A DNA stretch of 15,360 nucleotides from Propionivibrio sp. (GTDB lineage: Bacteria > Pseudomonadota > Gammaproteobacteria > Burkholderiales > Rhodocyclaceae): positions 1 to 15,360 of the forward strand of contig JAGNOM010000031.1 in NCBI GenBank assembly GCA_017990155.1. The letters run 5' to 3'. The notes beneath the pieces are model-generated. The model was given only the letters and a program-made list of their open reading frames with translations. It did no database searches and was not told where the DNA came from. Of this stretch, positions 1-6,990 are shown piece after piece; position 1 is the first letter of the stretch, and every line of letters begins with the position of its first letter. A program made the position numbers and the translations under genes.

Positions 1-200
1 GAGTAGGCGCGACGATCCTTCAGTTGGGAAGCAAAACAGCCGCTTCACGTGGCGGAAGCAGCTCCTATGCTCGCTCGTCGGCTTCGCGTACTTGTGTAAC
101 TAGCCTCAGTTTTTCCAAAAAACGCAGTGATACTGTTCCTTTTAGCAAATGGCAGTTGGGCGCATCGGCACGCCACCTTGCCGCATCATGGAGATATTCA
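1..200. other. Region with no supported gene upstream of the secreted protein
   Basis: An open frame extends back to base 24 in phase with the gene at 201. Its translation over this stretch is rich in Ser and Arg with no domain character, and the secretion signal only begins at 201, so I read this part as non-coding. I see no convincing promoter, RNA gene or repeat here. Confidence 0.5.
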
Positions 201-677
201 ATGTTCAGGTTTCTTGCTACAGCCATTGCTCTTTCGTTTCTCAGTTTTTCCGCATGTGCGGAAGAGATTCCGACACGTTTTGGTTCGTTGAAGATCAACG
301 ACGAGAACACGCTCTTGTTCAATAACAAACCATTGGACCCGGCGATTCAAGGGAATTCTGGACTCAGTGTCGAGGGCTCATACCAAATTGGAAACACTGA
401 TGTAGTTCTTGTCGCAGACATCGGTGGATCTGCGTGTCCCGTCTTGCTTTATTTCGTGACAACCTCCTCATCGGGCGTAACGGCTAGTCCTGAGTTTGGA
501 ACGTGCAGTGATCTTATCGAGATAACGAAGAAGGCCGACTCTATCGCAGTAACCATGCCTGGATTCCGGTCATCTGCGGTTCATTCAGAGGCTGAGCAAA
601 GAAAGGCGTTCAAAGAAAAGCACACGTATGTGTTCACCGGAGGCGTTCTTACGGAGAACGGAAGGCCGGTGAAGTAG
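201..677 (+). CDS. Secreted hypothetical protein, 158 aa
   Basis: I do not recognise the family. The first 20 residues form a classic Sec signal peptide: a short basic N-terminus, a hydrophobic stretch (about residues 5-17) and an A-C-A site at 18-20, so the mature protein should start near Glu21 in the periplasm or outside. The mature part is about 138 residues, with beta-like alternation and two cysteines (C79, C102) that could form a disulfide. The start at 201 is preferred over the in-frame ATG at 24 because it puts the signal peptide at the N-terminus and has GGAG seven bases upstream. The gene stands alone on the + strand, and a broken imuC 3' end lies 22 bases past its stop. Base composition is more AT-rich than the imu operon, which fits accessory origin. 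The function is unknown. Confidence 0.75.
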   Translation: MFRFLATAIALSFLSFSACAEEIPTRFGSLKINDENTLLFNNKPLDPAIQGNSGLSVEGSYQIGNTDVVLVADIGGSACPVLLYFVTTSSSGVTASPEFGTCSDLIEITKKADSIAVTMPGFRSSAVHSEAEQRKAFKEKHTYVFTGGVLTENGRPVK

Positions 678-694
678 TTTCATCTACGGAGGAT

Positions 695-713
695 GGGATT
701 TAGCAGAAATCCC
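695..713. other. Perfect 7-bp hairpin after the secreted-protein gene
   Basis: GGGATTT (695-701) pairs with AAATCCC (707-713) across a 5-base loop, 17 bases after the stop codon. There is no T-run on either side, so a Rho-independent terminator is not well supported. The right arm is part of the imuC-like remnant. Confidence 0.35.
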
Positions 714-785
714 GACTACTCGCCGGCAACGTCCCCTTCAAGTCGCTGTGATCGATCAGCGCTTGGAGAGCATGTGTACGATTTC
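700..785 (-). pseudogene. Remnant of an imuC (dnaE2) 3' end
   Basis: These 86 bases align with the true imuC 3' end at 1586-1672: 73 identical positions, 13 mismatches and one missing base. Read on the minus strand, the fragment gives EIVHMLSKR, then after a one-base frameshift LIDHSDLKGTLPASSRDFC and a TAA stop. The intact gene has EIVHLLAKR, then LMDHSELLGRLPTSSRDFC and TGA. Most changes are conservative, so this looks like the end of a diverged homologue and not a recent tandem copy of the local gene. Homology begins exactly at the stop codon and ends near 785, where the upstream codons no longer match. With only about 28 codons and a frameshift it cannot be functional. It forms the left member of a direct repeat around the lipoprotein pair. 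Confidence 0.85.
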
Positions 786-970
786 AGCTGGATCAAACTG
801 GTCAGACTCAATTGCCTCTCAGAAAAGTAAATGATTCTGACCACTTTCGCTACGAGCCAGGCGGGAAGATAGGTCGTTTTGGCGACGGAGTTGATGGCGA
901 TCGAGTAAGCCAGGCTTTTTGCTTGTGAGTTTCTTGGCGTGATTTTTCGATTTACTGCATTGAGGGAGTT
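786..970. other. Intergenic stretch between the imuC remnant and the lipoprotein pair
   Basis: No ORF with coding character was found. It holds the inverted repeat at 799-843, listed separately, and the ribosome binding site of the next gene (GAGGGAG at about 961-967). No clear sigma-70 promoter could be picked out by eye. Confidence 0.5.
799..843. repeat. Imperfect inverted repeat, 12-base arms
   Basis: TGGTCAGACTCA (799-810) pairs with TGATTCTGACCA (832-843) with one mismatch, including eight uninterrupted pairs (TGGTCAGA/TCTGACCA). The loop is 21 bases. It begins 13 bases past the end of the imuC remnant. It could be an operator, an RNA hairpin, or a left-over end of a mobile element. No transposase gene is nearby. 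Confidence 0.5.
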
Positions 971-1246
971 ATGTTCAGAAAAATAACAGTGGTTGCTGCG
1001 TGTTTTTTAATCGGTTGCGTATCGGGTTGTCAAACCACAGGGCCACGCTATAAGAATGCTGGCTCATATAGCGAGGGTCTCGCACCTGTTCAATCGAGCA
1101 GTGGCCGATGGGGATATATCAACCAGAAGAATCAGTGGGTTATTCAGCCGAAATTTGATGATGCGAAGGAGTTCAAAGACGGTCGAGCGGCGGTTAAAGT
1201 CAAGGGGAAGTGGGGCTACATCAATAAGCGCGGGGATTGGCAATGA
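971..1246 (+). CDS. WG-repeat lipoprotein, 91 aa
   Basis: This is a short lipoprotein with WG (KWG_Leptospira-type) repeats. The N-terminus is a signal peptide with lipobox V-S-G-C at 17-20; an alternative L-I-G-C lies at 13-16, so lipidation could be at C20 or C16. The mature part has one full repeat (RWGYINQKNQWVIQPKF, about residues 47-63) followed by a linker, and a second repeat that breaks off after KWGYINKRGDWQ. Proteins of this family usually carry several repeats, so the abrupt end suggests a shortened copy. The ribosome binding site GAGGGAG lies just upstream of the ATG. The stop (TGA, 1244-1246) overlaps the ATG of the next lipoprotein, so the two are probably translated together. 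WG repeats are known mainly as a sequence family and no specific role can be assigned. Confidence 0.85.
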   Translation: MFRKITVVAACFLIGCVSGCQTTGPRYKNAGSYSEGLAPVQSSSGRWGYINQKNQWVIQPKFDDAKEFKDGRAAVKVKGKWGYINKRGDWQ

Positions 1247-1572
1247 TTGCTCGTGTATTCAGTCTTCTGCTTGTTGCAATCGTGATTACTGGTTGCACAA
1301 CCGCCGCCCCAAGTCAGGGGTATCGTCCTCCTGGTTCCACCGCTTCTCCTTGGCAAATCAGCGGAGAGCTGTTTGATTTCACTAACGTGAAAATATTCGT
1401 CAATGGGTCCAAAGTCATTGATGAACGCCTTTCACTTCTTTCGGGAGATGGAGAGTTTCATTCTTCCTATCGTGGAAAACAAATCTCAGCGAACTGTTAC
1501 ACCGACGGCTGGGGCGGGACTAAGTGCCTTGTTTTTGTCGATAACGAGAAAGCGGCGACGCTGAGCTTTTAG
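1243..1572 (+). CDS. Small lipoprotein, 109 aa, unknown function
   Basis: The ATG at 1243 overlaps the stop of the WG-repeat gene as ATGA. A TTG six bases earlier is also in frame but less likely. Residues 1-18 make a lipoprotein signal peptide (MIARVF, a hydrophobic run, then I-T-G-C with the lipidated Cys at 18). The mature protein is about 92 residues, begins with a flexible Pro/Ser-rich stretch and continues with alternating hydrophobic strands. Two cysteines near the C-terminus (in NCYTDGWGGTKCLVF) could be paired. I do not recognise the family. The gene ends 13 bases before the convergent imuC stop, with no terminator visible between them. Coupling to the WG protein suggests they work together at the cell envelope, but that is inference. 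Confidence 0.8.
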   Translation: MIARVFSLLLVAIVITGCTTAAPSQGYRPPGSTASPWQISGELFDFTNVKIFVNGSKVIDERLSLLSGDGEFHSSYRGKQISANCYTDGWGGTKCLVFVDNEKAATLSF

Positions 1573-1585
1573 TCGAAAACAGGCA

Positions 1586-1672
1586 TCAGCAAAAATCCCG
1601 ACTACTCGTCGGCAACCTCCCCAGCAACTCACTGTGATCCATCAGCCGCTTGGCGAGCAGATGAACGATTTC
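1586..1672. repeat. Right copy of the imuC 3'-end direct repeat
   Basis: This stretch is the intact 3' end of imuC. It is repeated in degenerate form at 700-785, about 85% identical with one gap. The pair brackets the intergenic stretch and the two lipoprotein genes, like the arms left by insertion at the 3' end of a gene. Confidence 0.8.
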
Positions 1673-4654
1673 TCCTTCGCGTTGCAGGACGCCGAGGACG
1701 CCGAGGAGGCGGGCGGTTAGGAGTTCTCGGCGTTGGCGTTCGGCGAGGTGGGCGTGGACGATGATGTTGGCGAGGCCGGTTTCGTCTTCGATCGTCAGGA
1801 AGATGACGCCGCTGGCGGTGCCGGGGCGTTGGCGGCAGGTGACGATGCCGGCGCAGCGGGCCGGGCGGTTGTGTTCCAGGGTGCGCAGCGTGGCGGCGGT
1901 GAGGTAGCGCTTGGCGTCGAGGTGTGGGCGTAGCAGGGTGAGCGGGTGGCGGCCGAGCGTGAGGTTGAGCGCGCGGTAGTCGGCGACGAGGTCTTCGCCT
2001 TCGCTGGGCGCGGCGAGTGGCGGGGCGGCTTCCATGACCGGGGCTTCGAGCAGCAGGTCGCGCTGGATCGGTACGGCGCTGACCGACCAGGCGGCCTGGC
2101 GGCGATGGCCGGCGAGCGAGGCTAGGGCGCCGGCGGCGGCGAGCCGTTCGAGGTCGTCGCGCGTGAGGTTGGCCCGGCGGGCGAGATCGCTAACGTCGCG
2201 GAAGGGGCGCTGGGCTGCGACGCGCTGGCCGGCTTCCGAATTCAATCCGTGAATGCGATGCAGGCCGAGGCGCACGGCCGAGGTGTCCGCATCGTCGAGC
2301 GTGGTTTCCCAATCGCTGTGCTGGACATCGGGCGGCCGCACTTCAACGCGGTGGCGGCGGGCGTCCTGCACCAGCTGCGATCCCGAGTAGAAGCCCATCG
2401 GCTGCGCGTTGAGCAGGCCGGCGAGAAAGGCGGCGGGTTCGTGGCGTTTGAGCCAGGCCGAGAAGTAGGCGAGCAGGGCGAAGCTGGCGGCATGCGACTC
2501 GGGGAAGCCGTATTCGCCAAAACCTTCGATCTGGCGGTAGATGGCCTCGGCGAATTCCAGCGCATAGCCGCGTTCGGTCATGCCCTTTATCAGCTTTTCG
2601 CGCAGGTGGCCGAGGCCGCCCTTGCGCTTCCAGGCGGCCATCGAGCGGCGCAGGTGGTCGGCTTCGCCCGGCGTGAAGCCGGCGGCGACGACGGCGAGCT
2701 GCATCACCTGTTCCTGAAAAATCGGTACGCCGAGTGTGCGCAGGAGTACGCCCTCGACGGCTGGCGACGGGTAGGAAACCGGCTCGATGCCCTGACGACG
2801 GCGCAGGTAGGGATGCACCATATCGCCCTGGATCGGGCCGGGGCGGACGATGGCGACTTCGATGACGAGGTCGTAGAAACGCTGCGGTTTCAGGCGCGGC
2901 AGCATGACCATCTGCGCGCGTGATTCGATCTGGAAGACGCCGATGGTGTCGGCGCGGCTGATCATGGCGTAGGTGACCGGGTCTTCGCGCGGGATGTCCT
3001 GCATGCGGAAGATGCGCCCATCGCGTTGCGAGATGGCGTCGAGCGCCCGCCGGATCGCGGTGAGCATGCCGAGGGCGAGGACGTCGACCTTCATCAGCTT
3101 CAGGGCGTCGATGTCGTCCTTGTCCCACTGGATGATGCTGCGCTCGGCCATCGCAGCGTTTTCGATCGGCACCAGCCGGTCGAGGCGGCCGCGACTGATG
3201 ACGAAGCCGCCGACGTGCTGCGAGAGATGGCGCGGAAAGCCACGCAGCTGCTCGGCGAGGATCAGCCATTTTTCGACGCGTGGGCTGGCCGGATCGAGGC
3301 CGACGGCGGCGAAGCGCTCGGGCATCTGGTCGCGCTGGTCCCACCAGGAGAGCGAGGAAGTGAGCGCGTTGATGCGCCCGAGATCGATGCCCAGCGCGCG
3401 GCCGGTATCGCGCAGCGCCGAGCGGCGGCGATAGCGGATGACGGTGGCGGCCAGCGCTGCGCGTTCGCGTCCGTACTTGGTGTAGAGGTACTGGATGACC
3501 TCCTCGCGTCGCTGGTGCTCGAAATCGACGTCGATGTCGGGCGGTTCGTTGCGTTCCTTGGAGATGAAGCGTTCGAAGAGCAACGACGATTGCGCCGGGT
3601 CGACCTCGGTGATGCCCAGCGCGTAGCACACCGCCGAATTGGCCGCCGAGCCGCGTCCCTGGCAGAGGATGGCGCGGCTGCGGGCGAAGGTGACGATGTC
3701 GTAGACGGTGAGGAAATAGGCTTCGTACTGGAGTTCGGCGATCAGCATGAGCTCGTGCGCGATCTGCTGCCGCACTTTGTCGGGAACGCTGGCCGGGTAG
3801 CGCACTTGCAAGCCACGTTCGACCTCGCTGGCGAGATAGGCGCTCGGCGTCTGGCCGGGCGGGACGACTTCCTCGGGGTACTCGTAGCGCAGCTCGTCGA
3901 GCGAGAAATTGCATTGCGCGGCGATGGTCAGCGTCTCGGCAAGCAGGTCGGGCGGGTAGAGGCGCGCCAGGCGCAGGCGTGGCCGCAGGTAGCGTTCGCC
4001 GTTCGGGAAAAGCGCATGGCCGGCGCAGTCGACCGAGGTCTTCAGGCGCAGCGCGGTGAGCAGGTCTTGTAGCGGCCGGCGGCTGCGCACGTGCATGTGG
4101 ACGTCGCCGGTGGCGACGAGCGGAAGATCGTGCGCGGTGGCGAGGCGGCGCAGGTCGGCGAGTCGTTCGTCGTCGTCCGGTTGCAGCAGGCGCTCGTAGG
4201 CGATCCACATTCGGCCGGGGAAGGTGGCGGCGAAGTCCCGCGCCTCGTCGTCAGTGCTCTCCGGCGTGGCGAACCAGAGGGCGAGACAGTCGGGGACGCA
4301 GCTCGCCAGATCGTGGCGCGTGAGGTGGTAGTCGCCTTTGCCGGCACGGCGGCGGCCGAGCGTGATCAGCGCGGAGAGATTGCCGTAGCCGTCGCGGTTG
4401 CGTGCGATGAGGACCAGCTTCGGGCCATCCGCGAGTCGGAACTCGCTGCCGACCAGCAGCTTGAGGCCAACCGCCTTGGCGGCGACGTGGGCGCGCACGA
4501 TGCCGGCGAGGGAGCATTCGTCGGTGATTGCCAGTGCGGCGTAGCCGAGTTCGGCCGCGCGCGCGACCAGTTCCTCCGCGTGCGAAGCGCCGCGCAGGAA
4601 GCTGAAGTTGGAGAGGCAGTGCAGTTCGGCGTAGCCGGGCAGGGCGCTGGTCAC
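1586..4654 (-). CDS. imuC: ImuC, error-prone DNA polymerase (DnaE2)
   Basis: This C-family polymerase performs lesion bypass in the ImuA/ImuB/ImuC mutasome of bacteria that lack PolV. It has 1022 residues, the usual length. Seen in order: a PHP domain (about 7-220; ITDECSLAG at 43-51, ATGDVHMH at 181-188), the palm and fingers with GRGSAANS (333-340), the acidic cluster PPDIDVDF (371-378) and a further Asp in KVDVL (about 524), then helix-hairpin-helix-like and OB-fold regions and the typical SSRDF-type C-terminus. DnaE2 PHP domains differ from replicative DnaE at several metal-binding positions, and Glu in ITDECS where DnaE has His agrees with this. The open frame reaches back to 5038. The start chosen is GTG at 4654, because it gives the canonical N-terminus SALPGYAELHCLSNFSFL and its GTGA overlaps the imuB stop. 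ATG at 4678 is possible. Expression should follow the SOS promoter at about 9.37 kb. Confidence 0.95.
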   Translation of the reverse strand: MTSALPGYAELHCLSNFSFLRGASHAEELVARAAELGYAALAITDECSLAGIVRAHVAAKAVGLKLLVGSEFRLADGPKLVLIARNRDGYGNLSALITLGRRRAGKGDYHLTRHDLASCVPDCLALWFATPESTDDEARDFAATFPGRMWIAYERLLQPDDDERLADLRRLATAHDLPLVATGDVHMHVRSRRPLQDLLTALRLKTSVDCAGHALFPNGERYLRPRLRLARLYPPDLLAETLTIAAQCNFSLDELRYEYPEEVVPPGQTPSAYLASEVERGLQVRYPASVPDKVRQQIAHELMLIAELQYEAYFLTVYDIVTFARSRAILCQGRGSAANSAVCYALGITEVDPAQSSLLFERFISKERNEPPDIDVDFEHQRREEVIQYLYTKYGRERAALAATVIRYRRRSALRDTGRALGIDLGRINALTSSLSWWDQRDQMPERFAAVGLDPASPRVEKWLILAEQLRGFPRHLSQHVGGFVISRGRLDRLVPIENAAMAERSIIQWDKDDIDALKLMKVDVLALGMLTAIRRALDAISQRDGRIFRMQDIPREDPVTYAMISRADTIGVFQIESRAQMVMLPRLKPQRFYDLVIEVAIVRPGPIQGDMVHPYLRRRQGIEPVSYPSPAVEGVLLRTLGVPIFQEQVMQLAVVAAGFTPGEADHLRRSMAAWKRKGGLGHLREKLIKGMTERGYALEFAEAIYRQIEGFGEYGFPESHAASFALLAYFSAWLKRHEPAAFLAGLLNAQPMGFYSGSQLVQDARRHRVEVRPPDVQHSDWETTLDDADTSAVRLGLHRIHGLNSEAGQRVAAQRPFRDVSDLARRANLTRDDLERLAAAGALASLAGHRRQAAWSVSAVPIQRDLLLEAPVMEAAPPLAAPSEGEDLVADYRALNLTLGRHPLTLLRPHLDAKRYLTAATLRTLEHNRPARCAGIVTCRQRPGTASGVIFLTIEDETGLANIIVHAHLAERQRRELLTARLLGVLGVLQREGEIVHLLAKRLMDHSELLGRLPTSSRDFC

Positions 4655-6171
4655 GAGAAATACCCATGCAGAAACCATCCGCCAGGCGCGCGGACGTCGC
4701 GGAAGATCCACAGCCAGCCGTCGTCTGGGGCGCGTGCGATGTAGTAGTCGCGGCGGATGTCGCCGACCGCGATTTCGCCGCCGTCCCACCACCCCGATTC
4801 GATGCGCTCCGGGCCGTTCAATAGATGCAATGGGCCTTGTCGCCACGGACGGCCGTCGACTTCGCGCAAGGCTTCCGGCGGGTCGAGCAGCCAGAGCGGG
4901 CGCGGCGGGGTGTTTTGGGAAGCAGGCGTTGGTGTGCGGCCGGATGGGTTGGAGGATGAATCGTTCGCCAATCCGGAAAGCGGTGACGAACGCGTCGCGC
5001 ATTCCGGGCGATGGTCGGCGCGCAGTTCCAGACGGCACACCCGCGCCTCGCCAAAGCGGGCGGCGAAGCGTTCGAGCACGGCGCCGACGCCATCCTGCGC
5101 GTTGGCCAGGTCGCGAAAAAGAGACCGGCTTTGTCCGGCGAGGGGGGCGATGTGCGTCGCCGCCAGTCGCAGCGTTTCGACCGGTGCGGCGAGTTCGAGC
5201 CGTTCCAGACGTTCGCGCAACACACGTTCGAAGCGCTCGCCGTCGGCCGTCGGCTCGGCAAACGACAGGTCGATACGGGTTTCAGACTGGCGGTGCGCGA
5301 GGTGCAGCGCGAATTCGCGCACGCCGGACTGGCGCGCGGTGAGCCAGCCGGCGAGCGCTGCGGTGAGCCGCCGCGCGGCAAAGAGCAGGGCGCTGGCGTT
5401 TTCCACCGATGCCGGCAAGGCGAGCGGCAGCGAAAAATGCTCGGGGAAGACAAATTCCGGGCGCGGGTCGTGCGTCTCGCCGTAGGCGCGGGCCAGCAGG
5501 TGCAGTACGTCGGGGCCGACGCGCCGCGCCAGCGCGGAGGACGGCAGCTGGCGGACGTCGGCCAACCGGCGCAGGCCGAAGCGGCTGAGCGCCGTCGCCG
5601 CCTTCTTCGGCAATACGTCGACCGGCAGGTGGTCGAGCCAGCGGTGCAAGGTGGCGCGGTCGAGGCAGAGCGGGCTGTGGTGGCCGGCGTCGGGTTTTGT
5701 TTCGCACGATGGCTGGGCGTATCCCGCCAGCCAGTAGGCGCCGAGCGGCGTTGGGGCGACGGCCGTGGCGACGGTGAATTGCTGGGCGCGCGCGTCGTCT
5801 CGCGCCATGGCGACGATGCGCTCGACGCCGCCGAACAGGCGCAGGCAACTGCCGATCTCGAGCAGCAGCGCGTCGGGCAGCAGGCTGATGCGCGGCGTCA
5901 GGCGGCCGGCTGCGCAGGCGAGCGAATGCAGCGCGGCGGCTTCGCGCTCGGGGCTGCGCGCGAGCAGCGTGATTGCCGGCAGCAGCGCTCGTGCGGCGGC
6001 GACGCCGGTGCCGGGGACGATGCCGGCCTGTTCGGCCGCTGCATCGCCGAGCACGACGCGTCCGGCACCGGTGCCGTGATCGACAACGGCGCTAGGCGAC
6101 GGACGCGGGGCGTACGCTTCCAGCGGCAACGCCGGAAGATACAGCGCGAGCCAGAGAAATTCGGGGCGCAT
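4651..6171 (-). CDS. imuB: ImuB, inactive Y-family polymerase-like adaptor
   Basis: ImuB is the hub of the mutasome: it lacks polymerase activity itself and connects ImuA and ImuC to the sliding clamp. The protein is 506 residues from ATG 6171, in line with the family. The N-terminus (EFLWLALYLPALPLEAY) sits where active Y-family enzymes have their first catalytic Asp, and LPDALLLEIGSCLRLFGG (about 98-115) replaces the second acidic site, so the catalytic carboxylates are gone as expected. After the little-finger-like region comes QSRSLF (347-352), a plausible beta-clamp-binding motif. A low-complexity Ser/Pro linker (about 394-424) leads to the conserved C-terminal block with RIESGWWDG, RDYYIAR and WLWIFRD. 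The open frame continues upstream to 6618, but that part is only a shadow of imuA. The start overlaps imuA by 80 bases and the stop overlaps imuC as GTGA. Confidence 0.93.
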   Translation of the reverse strand: MRPEFLWLALYLPALPLEAYAPRPSPSAVVDHGTGAGRVVLGDAAAEQAGIVPGTGVAAARALLPAITLLARSPEREAAALHSLACAAGRLTPRISLLPDALLLEIGSCLRLFGGVERIVAMARDDARAQQFTVATAVAPTPLGAYWLAGYAQPSCETKPDAGHHSPLCLDRATLHRWLDHLPVDVLPKKAATALSRFGLRRLADVRQLPSSALARRVGPDVLHLLARAYGETHDPRPEFVFPEHFSLPLALPASVENASALLFAARRLTAALAGWLTARQSGVREFALHLAHRQSETRIDLSFAEPTADGERFERVLRERLERLELAAPVETLRLAATHIAPLAGQSRSLFRDLANAQDGVGAVLERFAARFGEARVCRLELRADHRPECATRSSPLSGLANDSSSNPSGRTPTPASQNTPPRPLWLLDPPEALREVDGRPWRQGPLHLLNGPERIESGWWDGGEIAVGDIRRDYYIARAPDDGWLWIFRDVRAPGGWFLHGYFS

Positions 6172-6973
6172 GGCGGTTTGAAAGAACGGCGCGCAGGTGC
6201 GCGGGGCGTGGGGCTGGCTCGGTGCGCTCGTCTCCGGATTGCGCGCTGCGATCTTCCTCGCATGTACGAGTGCGAGTGGCGGGGCGTGCGACATCGAGGA
6301 GCAGCGTGCGGGTGCAGGGCGGGCCGCGCCGCTTGAGCAGATCGACGCCGAGCATGCCGCCAGCTGCGGTGGAGAGTGCGAGCCGCAGGGTGGCGGACGA
6401 GGCGCTGGCCCGCTCGCTGAGCGGACGGAAGAGGAAAGCCAGCGTGTCGTGGCCGGCGGCAGCAACTTGCAGGCGGCGAATTTGCCGGGCGTCGATGCGC
6501 GCGCCCCAGGCGAGCACGCAGCCGAAGGCGCCGCTGGAAAGGGCGTGTTCCATCGCCCATAAAATTTCTTTTGGTTGCTCTGGATTGACGACGGCCAGCC
6601 GCGCCAGATCGACGCCAAAGACCGACAGCGCCGGGCCGTTGGGGCTGAACGGCGGGGCGATCAGCAGCGACCAGCGGCCTTCTGTGCGCATCCGCTTGAG
6701 TACCGGCATGAGCAGGGAGAATTCGCCGATACCGATGCCGCGTCTTGCAGCGGAAGTGGCGGAAGCTGCGGAGCCGGCGACCGCGTCGGCCAGAATTTCG
6801 CACAGCGCACCGCGCGGCCAGCCGCCGCCCGGCAATTCTTCGTCGAGCACGGGGAAACCGCTGGCGAGCGTCGGCAGGGCGGCCGTGGCGAGTTGGTCGG
6901 CACACCAGACGTCGGCGCGCGCGAGGATTTCGTCGAGCGAAACAGGAGCGGCGAGTGCAGCGATGTTTCTCAT
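6092..6973 (-). CDS. imuA: ImuA, RecA-like mutasome accessory protein
   Basis: ImuA is a RecA-fold relative needed with ImuB and ImuC for SOS mutagenesis. From ATG 6973 it has 293 residues. The family signature is visible as FPVLDEELPGGGWPRGALCEIL (about 40-61). After it a Walker A loop would be expected, but here there is an Ala/Ser/Arg-rich stretch with no GxxxxGK[ST], so ATP binding is doubtful. The central beta strands (WSLLIAPPFSPNGPAL, LAVVNPEQPKEILWAMEHAL) match the RecA-like core. The C-terminal third is Arg/Pro-rich and the last 26 codons overlap the start of imuB in another frame. An in-frame GTG at 7000 would overlap the helicase stop (6991-6993) and add nine residues. The ATG is preferred, with GGAA about 10 bases upstream. 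It lies between a UvrD-like helicase and imuB in one operon. Confidence 0.88.
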   Translation of the reverse strand: MRNIAALAAPVSLDEILARADVWCADQLATAALPTLASGFPVLDEELPGGGWPRGALCEILADAVAGSAASATSAARRGIGIGEFSLLMPVLKRMRTEGRWSLLIAPPFSPNGPALSVFGVDLARLAVVNPEQPKEILWAMEHALSSGAFGCVLAWGARIDARQIRRLQVAAAGHDTLAFLFRPLSERASASSATLRLALSTAAGGMLGVDLLKRRGPPCTRTLLLDVARPATRTRTCEEDRSAQSGDERTEPAPRPAHLRAVLSNRHAPRISLARAVSSGVAAGSVRPASVA

Positions 6974-6990
6974 GAACGTGGTTCCAGCGC

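Noticed and set aside
700..1672. CRISPR or tandem repeat array
   Set aside because: There are only two copies of one repeat, they are diverged, and they are explained by imuC homology. No regular spacer pattern exists in the window.
4655..5038. N-terminal extension of imuC to 5038
   Set aside because: The extra 128 residues overlap imuB, are Arg/Pro-rich and do not resemble the family. The GTG at 4654 gives the canonical N-terminus.
1733..6618. Many long open frames on both strands across the imu operon
   Set aside because: They are by-products of GC-rich coding in other frames: rich in Arg, Ala, Ser and Pro, with no domain motifs, and fully covered by imuA, imuB and imuC with strong family matches.
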